Assembly: GCF_002803075.1 (NCBI RefSeq) | Contig: NZ_NNBK01000007.1 | Location: 124,001-188,000 of the forward strand | Reading direction: 5' to 3' | Origin: Streptomyces sp. CB01373 | GTDB lineage: Bacteria; Actinomycetota; Actinomycetes; Streptomycetales; Streptomycetaceae | Length of the DNA: 64,000 nucleotides | In this document: piece after piece, positions 8,657-17,693 of the stretch | Layout: the number at the start of each line of letters is the position of its first letter | Numbering within the stretch: position 1 is the first letter of the stretch | Notes under the pieces: generated by a model | What the model was told of the DNA's origin: nothing | Database searches by the model: none | Seen by the model: only the letters and a program-made list of their open reading frames with translations | Translations under genes and position numbers: made by a program

Positions 8657-10360
8657 GTGGCCCTGCCCGCCCTGTCACCGCCCGACTCGTCGCCGCGGGC
8701 GACCGTTCCGGCGCGACATCGCTCGTCCGGCCGGGCCGTCGTCGGCTGGCTGACGAGTACCGACCACAAGAGGATCGGCACCCTCTATCTGGTCACCTCG
8801 TTCGCGTTCTTCTGCTTCGGCGGCCTGTTGGCACTGCTCATGCGCGCCGAATTGGCCCGTCCGGGTACACAGCTCATCTCGAACGAGCAGTTCAACCAGG
8901 CCTTCACGATGCACGGCACCGTGATGCTGTTCATGTTCGCCACACCGATCTTCTCCGGCTTCGCGAACTGGATCATGCCGCTGCAGATCGGCGCGCCCGA
9001 CGTGGCGTTCCCGAGGCTCAACATGCTTGCCTACTGGCTGTACCTGTTCGGCTCGCTGATCGCGGTGGGCGGCTTCCTCACGCCGCAGAGCGCCGCCGAC
9101 TTCGGCTGGTTCGCCTACAGCCCGCTGTCCGACACGGTCCACTCGCCGGGTCTCGGCAGTGACCTGTGGATCATGGGTCTGGCCATGCAGGGCTTCGGCA
9201 CCATCCTCGGCTCGGTCAACTTCATCACCACGATCGTCTGCATGCGCGCGCCGGGCATGACCATGTTCCGCATGCCGATCTTCACCTGGAACGTGCTACT
9301 CACCAGCGTGCTGGTGCTGCTGGCCTTCCCCGTGCTCGCCGCCGCGCTCTTCGCGCTCGAGTTCGACCGGAAGTTCGGCGCCCAGATCTTCGCCCCCTCC
9401 AACGGCGGGGCGCTGCTGTGGCAGCACCTCTTCTGGTTCTTCGGCCACCCGGAGGTGTACATCCTGGCGCTGCCCTTCTTCGGCATCGTGTCCGAGGTGG
9501 TCCCCGTCTTCTCCCGTAAGCCGATCTTCGGCTACATGGGGCTGATCGGCGCGACGATCGCGATCGCGGGCCTGTCGGTGACGGTGTGGGCGCATCACAT
9601 GTATGCGACAGGTGGAGTGCTGCTGCCGTTCTTCTCCTTCATGACCTTCCTGATCGCGATTCCGACCGGGGTGAAGTTCTTCAACTGGATCGGCACCATG
9701 TGGAAGGGGTCCCTGAGCTTCGAGACGCCGATGCTGTGGTCCATCGGCTTCATGGTCACCTTCCTGTTCGGTGGTCTGACCGGCGTGATCCTGGCCTCGC
9801 CTCCGCTGGACTTCCACGTCACGGACTCGTACTTCGTGGTGGCGCACTTCCACTACGTCGTCTTCGGCACCGTGGTGTTCGCGATGTTCGCCGGATTCCA
9901 CTTCTGGTGGCCGAAGTTCACCGGCAAGATGCTCGACGAGCGCCTCGGCAAGATCACCTTCTGGCTGCTGTTCGTCGGCTTCCACGGCACCTTCCTCGTC
10001 CAGCACTGGCTGGGCGCCGAGGGCATGCCGCGCCGGTACGCCGACTACCTGGCGGCCGACGGCTTCACCGCCCTGAACACCGTGTCGACGGTCTTCTCGT
10101 TCCTGCTCGGTCTGTCGATCCTGCCGTTCTTCCACAACGTCTGGAAGACCGCCAAACACGGCCGGCACATCACCGTCAACGATCCGTGGGGCTGGGGCCG
10201 TTCGCTGGAGTGGGCGACCTCCTGTCCCCCGCCGCGCCACAACTTCGAAGAGCTGCCGCGCATACGGAACGAGTCACCCGCCTTCGGCCTCTCCCACCCC
10301 GAGATCGCCCTCAGTGACGACATCGAGGAGGAGCGGGCGACGGCCACCGGCCGACGCTGA
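8657..10360 (+). CDS. ctaD: Cytochrome c oxidase subunit I (aa3 type), orphan copy
   Basis: This 567-residue haem-copper oxidase has the expected ligands: the haem a His in FTMHGTVM (near residue 86), the CuB His and cross-linked Tyr in GHPEVY (near 262), the CuB pair in WAHHMY (near 312), and the two haem His in VAHFHYVV (near 396). GTG 8657 is chosen over the longer frame because GGAGG sits six bases upstream. It reduces oxygen and pumps protons in the membrane. Subunits II and III and the bc1 genes are absent nearby, so this is a second, stand-alone ctaD that would have to use ctaC/ctaE from elsewhere. Confidence 0.93.
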   Translation: MALPALSPPDSSPRATVPARHRSSGRAVVGWLTSTDHKRIGTLYLVTSFAFFCFGGLLALLMRAELARPGTQLISNEQFNQAFTMHGTVMLFMFATPIFSGFANWIMPLQIGAPDVAFPRLNMLAYWLYLFGSLIAVGGFLTPQSAADFGWFAYSPLSDTVHSPGLGSDLWIMGLAMQGFGTILGSVNFITTIVCMRAPGMTMFRMPIFTWNVLLTSVLVLLAFPVLAAALFALEFDRKFGAQIFAPSNGGALLWQHLFWFFGHPEVYILALPFFGIVSEVVPVFSRKPIFGYMGLIGATIAIAGLSVTVWAHHMYATGGVLLPFFSFMTFLIAIPTGVKFFNWIGTMWKGSLSFETPMLWSIGFMVTFLFGGLTGVILASPPLDFHVTDSYFVVAHFHYVVFGTVVFAMFAGFHFWWPKFTGKMLDERLGKITFWLLFVGFHGTFLVQHWLGAEGMPRRYADYLAADGFTALNTVSTVFSFLLGLSILPFFHNVWKTAKHGRHITVNDPWGWGRSLEWATSCPPPRHNFEELPRIRNESPAFGLSHPEIALSDDIEEERATATGRR

Positions 10361-10397
10361 GCGGACCGGTCCCCCTTCGAACCTTCAGGAGCCGTCC

Positions 10398-10751
10398 ATG
10401 GACGCCGGCCATGAAGCCGCCCTCGGCCTGCACCAGATCGAGGGCTACCTGCACCAGGAGGCCAACCGCCTTGAGGCGCACCGCAAGGCGCGGGACTTCG
10501 CCTGGGAACTGCCCGGCCTCACCACGGACCAACGTCTCATGATCGAGGAGGCGTACGCCCGCGAGCAGGTGGAGAACGCCCACCGGGTCACCCACCACAT
10601 CTCGCAACGCATACAGCAGATCGAGTCCCGCTACGCGGCACGCCACCGTCGCTTCACTCGGGAGGCGGCCATCGCCATGGCCGTGGTCACCCTCGGGCTC
10701 ATCGGGCTCTGCATCGCGGTGCTCCTCGGCTCGGCGGCGGGAGCTGCCTGA
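10398..10751 (+). CDS. Small protein with one C-terminal membrane helix
   Basis: The 117-residue protein starts at ATG 10398 with CAGGAG upstream. The first 85 residues are charged and helical, with coiled-coil character (QRIQQIESRYAARHRRF); a single hydrophobic helix (AIAMAVVTLGLIGLCIAVLLG) ends the protein. It lies 37 bases behind ctaD on the same strand and is probably cotranscribed. I do not recognise a family. A tail-anchored partner of the oxidase is possible, but nothing in the sequence proves it. Confidence 0.7.
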   Translation: MDAGHEAALGLHQIEGYLHQEANRLEAHRKARDFAWELPGLTTDQRLMIEEAYAREQVENAHRVTHHISQRIQQIESRYAARHRRFTREAAIAMAVVTLGLIGLCIAVLLGSAAGAA

Positions 10752-10769
10752 CGTCACCCGGCCGGTCCG

Positions 10770-11312
10770 TCAACCAGTCTCTGCCTCCAGGAACACCAGG
10801 ATCTTGCGCAGGGCGTCCGCCACCTCAGCGTGTTCCTTGGGCTCCAGGACGGAGAGCACGTCCCGTTCCAGTGTGAAGTGCCGTTCCACCGCGCGGTCGA
10901 AACTCGCCCGGCCCTCCTCCGACAGACGGACCAGAGTGCTTCTGCCGTCGACGGGGGAGGGACCGCGCTCGATCCAGCCTTCCCGCTCCAGCCGGTTGAG
11001 CCTGCCCGTGAGGCCGGCGGAGGACACGATCAGCGCCTGACGCAGCTGCCCGGGCGTCAGCGCGTAGGGAGGGCCGCCGCGGCGCAGTGCCTGCAGCAGG
11101 TCGAAGTCCCCGACGTTGGCGATGGGCATGCCGCCCTGGCGGCGCAGCCCCGACGCGAACAGGTCTTCCAGCAGCCGAGCCGCACGCAGCAGGCGGGCGA
11201 TGACCTCGCTGGACGACACGTCCAGTCCGGGCCACTCGCTGCGCCACTCGGCCAGCATCGCGTCCACGCTGTCGCTGTCGCCGCCGGCTTCGATCTCCTC
11301 GTCCTCACCCAT
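10770..11312 (-). CDS. MarR family transcriptional regulator
   Basis: The 180-residue protein has a winged helix with the MarR pattern: the recognition region SSAGLTGRLNRLEREGWIERGPSPVDGRSTLVRLSEEGR (two stretches, roughly residues 90-130), including the DxRS wing signature DGRS. It sits downstream of the FUSC transporter gene on the same strand, 143 bases away, and may control it in response to a phenolic or other aromatic ligand, as MarR proteins often do. The ribosome binding site is weak, so the exact start is uncertain. Confidence 0.88.
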   Translation of the reverse strand: MGEDEEIEAGGDSDSVDAMLAEWRSEWPGLDVSSSEVIARLLRAARLLEDLFASGLRRQGGMPIANVGDFDLLQALRRGGPPYALTPGQLRQALIVSSAGLTGRLNRLEREGWIERGPSPVDGRSTLVRLSEEGRASFDRAVERHFTLERDVLSVLEPKEHAEVADALRKILVFLEAETG

Positions 11313-11455
11313 CGCGGGCCCAGCCTATCGGCAGCACCACCGAGCGCCGTCCTCACCGGGGCGCACCCTGCAGAACGCCACGACCGGAACGGCCCGGCTC
11401 GCCCCGCTCACCTGTGAACAGACCGGTGCGGCGTACCTGTCCGCGGTGCGGCGGG

Positions 11456-13342
11456 TCAGCTGTCCGGGGCTGTCTGGACCAAGGACTCGTGCAAGGTCGA
11501 CAGCTCGGTGGACAGGAAGGACGGCACCTCTCCGAGCGGTGCCGGGGCGGTCCCTGTACGGATCGCGCCGGCAAGGGCCGCGAGCGCTCGGTGCAGCTGA
11601 TCGTCGCCGTGGGCACTGAACAGCGGGCGGGAAGCCCCGCGTGCCGCCTCACTGCCGCTCCCGGCCTGCTCCAGCGCCCAGCAGGCGGCGAGTACCCGGT
11701 AGGCCAGCCGTTGGGTGGCGACCACTGTGGGCCACATCAGCTCCGCGTCACTTCGCCGGACGACCGAGGAGTTGACACTCGCGTCGTAGGCCTGGAGTAC
11801 GCCGATGGCCCGCATCTGCAGATCGCGCCGGGCCGCCCAGGCACCCGGGGTGGTGACCGCGCCGTCGGCCAGATGGTCCGATACGGCGCCGACTGCTTCC
11901 AGGGTGCGATCGATCGCCGCCGGGATGCGTGCCGCGGCCCCGGCCCGCATCGTCACCAGGAACACCGCGAGTGCCACGGCGCAGCCGATCGCGGTGTCGA
12001 CGCCGCGGGCGAGCAGCAGGCCGCCGAGCCCGGAAACGCGCTGTCCGCCGCTCACGATGGTCAGCGCGACGGCGGTGATGAAGACGACGGCCAGGGCGTA
12101 GTTGCGCACCACGATCATCTCGATGGAGAACTGCAGCAGCACGACGGTCAGCGCGAGCCACAGTCCGGTGGGATGCGCGGTGAGCACGCCCAGCGCGAGG
12201 ATCAGCCCGACCCAGGTGCCGACCAGACGCTCCAGGCCGCGCTGCACGGTGCGGACCCAGTCGAAGCCCTGGTGCAGCATCAGCACCGCGGCTGCGATGG
12301 CCCAGTAGGCGTGGTCCAGACTCAGGGCCGCGCCGATCATTCCTGCCACCAGGGCCGCGGCGCCGACCCGCAGGGTGACGAGGAGCTGTCCCGACCCGGC
12401 CGTGAGCGCTTGCCGCACCAGACCGGCCGGCCCGGGGCCGCCGTGCGGGAGTTCCTCCTCGCCGGCCGCGGAATCAGCCGGAGAAGGGTGCTGGGCCTGA
12501 GCGGCGAGTCGTCGTGCGTGGTCGGGTACGGCGTGGTCCAGGGGTGCGTCGCGGGCTGCGGCCCGCATGGCGTCGGCGAAGAGCAGATGCAGTTCGCGGT
12601 TGAGTCGGCGCAGCCTGTGCAACGTGCTGTCGGGGGTGGTGCGGATCGGCTGGTAGCTGACCAGCGCCGCCCATGACTCGTGCATGGCCAGGGCGGCCCA
12701 GTGCCGGGCGGTGTCCTGCCGGGATGTGCCCACCGCCTGGGCGAAGCGCGCCACCGCGTCACCGGCGGCCGCGACCGCGGACTTCTCCGGACCCCGCGGC
12801 CACAGCAGAGCGCCGGACATGTGGACCAGCCAGGCGAAGCCACCGCCCCCCAGCACCAGCAGGCCGGTGTGCAACGGGCCCAGGTGTTCCGCGTGCATCG
12901 AGGTGCCGGCGGCACAGGCGAGGGCGACCATGTAGGCCCCGGGTGGACCGACGGCCAGGGCGTTGCACAGCAGGGTCGCCACCATCGCGATGAGGGCGAC
13001 CACGAGCACACCGACCCACACGACAGCGGCGGCCCATATGCCCATCCCGACCGCGAACGCCAGGGACACCGCGATGAGCGCGAGCCTGCCCGCACGGCAG
13101 AGGTAGGGCAGGGCGCTGCCGTACAACGCGGTGAAGCCACCGATCGTCGCCATGAGACCGGCCGCGGTGTCGCCGGCGGCCCAGCCGATCACGACCGGCA
13201 CACCCATGCACAACCCCGCGCGTGCCGCGAACGGCCACCGCCGCCTCGCGTCACGCAGCGCGAACAGGGGGCGGATCCCGATCGGGCCCGGCCCCGGCGC
13301 GGGCGGGATCGGCGCGAGTGGCGCTGCCGGTCCTTGAGGCAT
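11456..13342 (-). CDS. FUSC family membrane transporter
   Basis: The 628-residue protein has two blocks of membrane helices (about residues 40-180 and 330-470), each followed by a soluble helical region. This is the FUSC/ArAE layout known from fusaric acid and p-hydroxybenzoate exporters. The N-terminus is Pro- and Gly-rich. It is transcribed towards the MarR gene, a pairing that suggests regulated efflux of an aromatic compound. It is divergent from the HdeD-like gene with a 286-base spacer. The start ATG 13342 has only a weak GGAAA in front. Confidence 0.82.
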   Translation of the reverse strand: MPQGPAAPLAPIPPAPGPGPIGIRPLFALRDARRRWPFAARAGLCMGVPVVIGWAAGDTAAGLMATIGGFTALYGSALPYLCRAGRLALIAVSLAFAVGMGIWAAAVVWVGVLVVALIAMVATLLCNALAVGPPGAYMVALACAAGTSMHAEHLGPLHTGLLVLGGGGFAWLVHMSGALLWPRGPEKSAVAAAGDAVARFAQAVGTSRQDTARHWAALAMHESWAALVSYQPIRTTPDSTLHRLRRLNRELHLLFADAMRAAARDAPLDHAVPDHARRLAAQAQHPSPADSAAGEEELPHGGPGPAGLVRQALTAGSGQLLVTLRVGAAALVAGMIGAALSLDHAYWAIAAAVLMLHQGFDWVRTVQRGLERLVGTWVGLILALGVLTAHPTGLWLALTVVLLQFSIEMIVVRNYALAVVFITAVALTIVSGGQRVSGLGGLLLARGVDTAIGCAVALAVFLVTMRAGAAARIPAAIDRTLEAVGAVSDHLADGAVTTPGAWAARRDLQMRAIGVLQAYDASVNSSVVRRSDAELMWPTVVATQRLAYRVLAACWALEQAGSGSEAARGASRPLFSAHGDDQLHRALAALAGAIRTGTAPAPLGEVPSFLSTELSTLHESLVQTAPDS

Positions 13343-13628
13343 GTTTCCAGCGCAGCACGGACAGCGTCCCGACGCTCGCCCGGCGCCCTTGGGCCTGGGG
13401 CACTGCGCATTCCGTCCTGTGATCGACCTGGCTCTGGCGGAGGCGAGGAAGAGGGCCAGTGCGGCGACGGAGCGTTGCCGTGCCGGTGAGCAGGGTCAGC
13501 CGGCTCGCACGAGGCATACCGCATGCGCCACGAACCCCTGCCGTCTCCACTGAGCAACATGAGGCCGACCGGGTGACGATGGACGTGTACTGACGTCACC
13601 ACGCTGCTCCCAAGAGGAGGTAGGTGTC

Positions 13629-14414
13629 ATGACATCTCCTTCCGGTGCCACATCTCCTTCCGATTCTCCGGGCCCTGGCCCCGTTCCCCCGCGCGGCACC
13701 GAGCCAGAAGCGCGCGGCACCGAGCCACAGGCGCGCGGCACCGAGCCACAGGCGCGCGGCACCGAGCCAGAAGTGCGCGGCACCGAGCCGCAAGAGAGTC
13801 CGCTGGCCGAAGGCATGACGGCCCTGGCGAACATGGGCTGGCAGATCATGCTCACCATGGGCCTTGCCACCATCGCCCTGGGCGTCGTCGCCCTGGCCTG
13901 GCCGGGCGCGACGCTGCGGGTCGCCGGCGTGCTCTTCGGCATCTACTTGCTGGTCACCGGTGTCTTCCAGCTGGCCGGCGCCTTCGGCACGCACGTGCCC
14001 CGGCATCTTCGCGTACTGCATTTCATCACCGGTGCGGTCGCCATTCTGCTGGGGCTGATCTCCTTCAGGGGCACCCTGGAGTCGATCCTGCTGCTCGCCC
14101 TGTGGATCGGCTTCAGCTGGCTGCTGCGCGGCACCACTGAGACAGCCGCGGCGGCCTCCGCTCCGGAGATGCCGGCGCGCGGCTGGCACGTGGCCTTCGG
14201 CGTCATCGGAGCGCTGGCGGGTGTCGTGATGATCATCATGCCGTTCGCCACAATCGCGACGCTGACCCTGGTCGTGGGCGTCATGGCCATAGTTCTGGGC
14301 CTGACCGAGGTGCTCCGCGCCATCAGGACACGCGTCGAGATCGGCCATCTCGCCGCGGGCACGGCCACCCGGCGGCGGCCTATGTTCCACGCCCGTCCGC
14401 ACCCCCAGCACTGA
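13629..14414 (+). CDS. HdeD family membrane protein with N-terminal heptad repeat
   Basis: A strong site (GAGGAGGT) precedes ATG 13629. Residues 1-65 are disordered and hold five copies of RGTEPxx. Residues 70-240 contain six hydrophobic helices in the DUF308/HdeD pattern (ITLALVAWPGATLRV-type spacing, here LGVVALAWPGATLRV). HdeD was named from acid resistance in Escherichia coli; the actinobacterial proteins are poorly characterised. A hairpin 20 bases after the stop ends the unit. The repeat region is encoded by nearly identical 21-base units, so its length probably varies between strains. Confidence 0.8.
   Translation: MTSPSGATSPSDSPGPGPVPPRGTEPEARGTEPQARGTEPQARGTEPEVRGTEPQESPLAEGMTALANMGWQIMLTMGLATIALGVVALAWPGATLRVAGVLFGIYLLVTGVFQLAGAFGTHVPRHLRVLHFITGAVAILLGLISFRGTLESILLLALWIGFSWLLRGTTETAAAASAPEMPARGWHVAFGVIGALAGVVMIIMPFATIATLTLVVGVMAIVLGLTEVLRAIRTRVEIGHLAAGTATRRRPMFHARPHPQH
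13691..13795 (+). repeat. Five tandem 21-base units inside the hdeD-like gene
   Basis: Units begin at 13691, 13712, 13733, 13754 and 13775 with the core GCGCGGCACCGAGCC. Each encodes RGTEP plus two variable residues (EA, QA, QA, EV, QE). Because the unit length is a multiple of three, copy-number change keeps the frame. Confidence 0.9.
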
Positions 14415-14433
14415 CCGACGGAGCCAAACCGGT

Positions 14434-14457
14434 CGGCTGCCGCGTAAGCGGCAGCCG
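14434..14457 (+). terminator. Terminator hairpin after the hdeD-like gene
   Basis: CGGCTGCCGC (14434-14443) and GCGGCAGCCG (14448-14457) form a perfect ten-base stem with a GTAA loop, 20 bases past the stop. No T-tract follows. Confidence 0.7.
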
Positions 14458-14516
14458 GCCACTGCGGAGCCGCCGCCGAGACCCTCGCCGACGTCCTACC
14501 GGCCGACCCCGGTAGC

Positions 14517-14657
14517 CGCGAACTTGTACGCGGGGCCGCCAGTGCCGTTCCCCAGGGGGTCACCGCCCTGGATCATGAAGCCCTCGATGACCCGGTGGAA
14601 GACCGGGCCGTCGTACAGCGACTCCGAGTTCGGCCTGCCCGTGGTGTTGAATATGGC
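14517..14657 (-). pseudogene. Fragment of a cyclophilin-type peptidyl-prolyl isomerase
   Basis: On the minus strand, 47 residues match the heart of bacterial cyclophilins: [21 protein letters not shown] followed by [13 protein letters not shown]. The catalytic FHR motif is present, but both the N-terminal strands and the C-terminal half are missing. It overlaps no ribosome binding site and cannot fold alone. Its upstream edge meets the start of the methyltransferase gene. It is a relic of a larger gene cut by recombination. Confidence 0.8.
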
Positions 14658-14660
14658 TCC

Positions 14661-15578
14661 ATGACCGAGAGCGGGCGTGCGGCGAGCCGGACGGCGGTGC
14701 TGGTCTGCCAGGGGCGAGCGGCCGCGCATGGGAGGGCTGCCACGGACCAGTTCGCGGATCCGGTGGCGGTAGGGCTACTGGGCGTCGCGGAACGCACGAC
14801 CGTGGACCAGGTACGCGCGAACACTCCGCCGGAGGGTTGGCGGGAGCGCACCGCGTACGAGAGTGTGCGGGCGTGCGCCGAGGTGGTCGTGCCGCGGACG
14901 GTCGCGATCGACAGGGCACTGCGCGCCCGTGTGACCGGCCAGCTCGTGATCCTCGGCGCCGGCCTGGATACGCGGGCGTGGCGTCTGCCCGAGCTCGCGC
15001 AGACAGATGTGTGGGAGGTCGACCATCCGGCCTCCCAGCAAGACAAGCGCGCCCGCCTCGCCGGGACCGCCCCAGTGCTCCGAGGGCCGGACGAGGGCGA
15101 TGTCCACCACGCCGAGCTGCCGGCCACCGCCCGTTCCGTGCGGTTCACGCCCGTCGATTTCGCAGTCGACGATCTCGGTGCGGCGTTGGATGCCGCGGGG
15201 CACGACCCGTCCGCGCCGACGACATGGCTGTGGGAGGGCGTCGTCCCGTACCTCACGCGCGACGAGGTGCACGCCACGGTGGCCGCACTCGCCGCCCGGA
15301 CGGTCCCGGGCAGTGCACTCGTCGTCAACTATCAGGCACCGTCGGCGAGGGTGGCCGCGGGGCGGCTGCTGACACGCATGCTCGGCGGTTTTGTCACATC
15401 GGGCGAGCCGTGGCGCTCGCTGTGGAAGCCGCAGCGGATGGCTGCACTGCTCGCGGAGTACGGCCTGAGGGTGGTGTCGGACGACAACCTCCTCGCCCTC
15501 GCACACACCCTCGGCAGCCCGGCACGCGGGCGGACATCCTTGCGGTCAGGACGCGTAGCCGTCGCGGAGAGCCACTGA
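14661..15578 (+). CDS. SAM-dependent methyltransferase, leucine carboxyl methyltransferase type
   Basis: This 305-residue protein begins at ATG 14661, four bases from the cyclophilin relic. It has the family opening ([20 protein letters not shown]), a SAM-binding glycine motif [13 protein letters not shown] around residues 97-109, a second conserved acidic strand (VWEVDHP) and a [11 protein letters not shown] motif typical of the actinobacterial PF04072 group. These enzymes methylate carboxyl or hydroxyl groups of small molecules, usually of unknown identity. There is no clear ribosome binding site, so expression may depend on sequence brought in by the rearrangement beside it. Confidence 0.85.
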   Translation: MTESGRAASRTAVLVCQGRAAAHGRAATDQFADPVAVGLLGVAERTTVDQVRANTPPEGWRERTAYESVRACAEVVVPRTVAIDRALRARVTGQLVILGAGLDTRAWRLPELAQTDVWEVDHPASQQDKRARLAGTAPVLRGPDEGDVHHAELPATARSVRFTPVDFAVDDLGAALDAAGHDPSAPTTWLWEGVVPYLTRDEVHATVAALAARTVPGSALVVNYQAPSARVAAGRLLTRMLGGFVTSGEPWRSLWKPQRMAALLAEYGLRVVSDDNLLALAHTLGSPARGRTSLRSGRVAVAESH

Positions 15579-15729
15579 CGTGGTCCGGTCGTTTCGTTGA
15601 AGACGGCGACGATGCGGGGGGTCCGGGTGCTCGTGCAGGTCCGGTAGGACGGGCCCACTGGCAGCCGGTCCGGCTCTGATGCATCATCTCCCGTCTCCCG
15701 TAGGCGACTTGGCGGCCACTGGCGTTCTC

Positions 15730-16398
15730 TCAGTGAACTGACCGTCTGTGGTGCGCCAGCTCACCGATGAGGGCGGCGGCGTGTTCGTCGCCGCCTGCGC
15801 ACCACCACACGGCCGCGCCCTGATGAGTGGCAGCATGAAGGCCCAGCCGGTGGTCGGAGCAGACCGGCCAGACCTGCCAGGTTTGTTTCATGAGGTCGTC
15901 CTGGATGAGATCGGCGACCGCCGTCACCGCACCCGCAGGTGTGTCGCCCGCGCATGCGTGCAGTCCCCCATCGCCGACCAGGAGGCGGCCGTCGGAAAGT
16001 TCGATCCCGGCGGACACGGGCGTGAATTCCTCCAGGAGCACCAGCCGCGGTTCGCCGTCGATGCCGGCGGTTGGCAGGTCGCGTGCGACGACGCGGAGTG
16101 CCTGCCGCAGGACCGCGAGTCGCTCAGGGGCCAGGTCGAAGCCGGGATCGAACCCGGTCTTCTCCAGGATCCGCCGGGCGAGGTCGGCCATCTCCGATGC
16201 GGGCACCTGTGCGGGGTCGCGTTCCACGACCTCGCGCACGGCCTCCCAGGAGTGGCCCCAGTCCAGCAGTCCGCAGGCCAACTCGACCACATCCTGCGGG
16301 GCGAGTTGATGCTCGCGCAGTCCGAGGTAGACGCGCGTGCAGAAGCGATCGATCCGCTGCATGGGGGTCCCCGCACCGGTGACAGGCTCAGTGTCCAT
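15730..16398 (-). CDS. Conserved hypothetical protein
   Basis: The 222-residue soluble protein has an N-terminal helical half and a C-terminal half rich in Gly, Ala, His and Trp (AAVWWCAGGDEHAA). Codon use and third-position GC match the neighbours, so it is very likely a real gene. A shorter start at ATG 16362 (MQRIDRF) is possible. I do not recognise a family or function. It lies beside the IS5 remnant and is not obviously linked to other genes. Confidence 0.65.
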   Translation of the reverse strand: MDTEPVTGAGTPMQRIDRFCTRVYLGLREHQLAPQDVVELACGLLDWGHSWEAVREVVERDPAQVPASEMADLARRILEKTGFDPGFDLAPERLAVLRQALRVVARDLPTAGIDGEPRLVLLEEFTPVSAGIELSDGRLLVGDGGLHACAGDTPAGAVTAVADLIQDDLMKQTWQVWPVCSDHRLGLHAATHQGAAVWWCAGGDEHAAALIGELAHHRRSVH

Positions 16399-16482
16399 GA
16401 GGTCAGTCTGGTGGCTGCGCCACGGGCATTACCAGGAACTTTTCTCCTGCACAAACCAAAGTGCCGAAGACGACCACTCGCA

Positions 16483-16851
16483 TCATTCACCTCCACGAAT
16501 TTCCGTGGGGTGAGACAGCCGAGCGGCGGCGTGCTGGTGGGCGCGGACGATGGTGGAGTCGATCTGGACGAGCCAGTCGATGTCACTGGCCGCGTCCGAA
16601 CGAGCCTGGATTTGCTGCAGGGCCTGGGTGAACACACCGGCCAGGGCGTAGCGGCGGAAGCGGGTGTAGACGGTCTTCGACGGTCCGTAGCGTTCCGGCA
16701 GGTCGCGCCAGGAGATCCCGGTCCGGATCTTGTAAACCGTCCCGTTGACGACCTGCCGGTCCGACGCCCGCGGCCGGCCAGTAGCGGCCCGCGGTATCAG
16801 GGGAGCGAGTAACTGCCACTCCTGATCGGTGACTTCATGGCGGCGTATCAC
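16483..16851 (-). pseudogene. IS5-family transposase, N-terminal remnant
   Basis: From GTG 16851 the protein reads VIRRHEVTDQEWQLLAPLIP, then RPRASDRQVVNGTVYKIRTG and ISWRDLPERYGPSKTVYTRF, all hallmarks of the N-terminal half of IS5-type transposases. The first catalytic Asp follows in LVQIDSTIVRAHQHAA. The match ends there and a stop appears within about 12 residues, so the DDE domain is lost. The sequence up to about 16890, just before the VOC gene stop, probably holds the original element end. It cannot transpose. Confidence 0.85.
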
Positions 16852-16891
16852 TCCACCATGATCCACCACCCGATGATCTTTGAAGACGGAC

Positions 16892-17287
16892 CTAGGTGGA
16901 CGGTGCCAGGGTGCGCAGGACGTCGAACTCGTTGCCCTCGGGGTCGGCCATGACCACCCAGCTCCGGCCGGAGCCCTGGCCCACGTCCACCTTGGCGGCG
17001 CCGAGGCCGAGCAGCCTGGCCACCTCGTCTTCGGTACTTCCGTCGATCGGGCTGACATCGAGGTGAAGCCGGTTCTTCACAGTCTTGCCCTCGGGCACCC
17101 GGATAAAGACCAGGGTGGGCGGCATCTGGCGGGCCCGGACCTCCTCGACGGTCGGCACCCAGGAGCCGATCTCGACGTTGCCCTCGCTCCGGTCGATCAC
17201 CCTGAACCCCAGGACCGCGCAGCAGAAGGCCGCGAGCCGCTCCGGATCGTGGCAGTCGACAACCAACTCGGTGAACCTACTGGTCAT
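16892..17287 (-). CDS. VOC superfamily (glyoxalase-like) protein
   Basis: The 131-residue protein has the beta-alpha-beta-beta-beta pattern of vicinal oxygen chelate proteins: ELVVDCHDPERLAAFCCAVLGF at the start (two pieces) and ADPEGNEFDVL near the end, the glyoxalase_6-type signature. ATG 17287 is preceded by GGGGGAG. Such proteins are metal-dependent small-molecule enzymes or ligand-binding resistance proteins; the substrate is not evident. Its stop is directly beside the presumed end of the IS5 remnant, so the last residues could have been altered by that insertion. Confidence 0.85.
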   Translation of the reverse strand: MTSRFTELVVDCHDPERLAAFCCAVLGFRVIDRSEGNVEIGSWVPTVEEVRARQMPPTLVFIRVPEGKTVKNRLHLDVSPIDGSTEDEVARLLGLGAAKVDVGQGSGRSWVVMADPEGNEFDVLRTLAPST

Positions 17288-17553
17288 TACTCCCCCAGAC
17301 AGTGCGGACAGGGGGCTCAGCCTATGGGGCCGTGCCACCCAGCCGGGCCGCGGCATCCACGAGTCCCGTCTCAAATCAGTACGGCGCGAGCGAGTAGCGG
17401 CGCAGTCGTCAAATCCTCGCGAACATCCGGGAGTTCCGGGTGGCGCCGTTGCGTGGTGCCGATGTCCGCCCGGGGGATGGGAGTCGGGCCGGTTCTCAGT
17501 CACCCTGGACGTACTCGGTCGAGGGGGAAGCCGTGGCAGGGGGAGGAAGACCG

Positions 17554-17690
17554 ATGACGGAACCCGGTCTGTTCGAGCTGGAAGCCGTTGTGGTGGGGCA
17601 GCCGAAGCGTTCACGGTGGCGCACATACGTGGGCCCCGCCCTGGCCGTGTCCACCGTGGAGGGGACCCCGCTCGCCTGGGTCACGTACCG
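17554..17690 (+). pseudogene. 5' part of a gene split by the IS607-type element
   Basis: A clear ribosome binding site (GGGAGGAAG) precedes ATG 17554. The 45 codons read MTEPGLFELEAVVVGQPKRS and on to TPLAWVTY, then the element interrupts. Joining base 17690 to 19938 restores one frame of about 197 codons that continues as RLGGPAGEDPDDTYS. The whole protein resembles, weakly, the scramblase/LURP-one-like beta proteins of actinobacteria; that assignment is a guess. Confidence 0.75.
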
Positions 17691-17693
17691 TTC

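Noticed and set aside
11414-12676. Plus-strand frame of 420 codons opposite the FUSC gene
   Set aside because: Antisense of a clear membrane protein; no membrane helices or motifs of its own.
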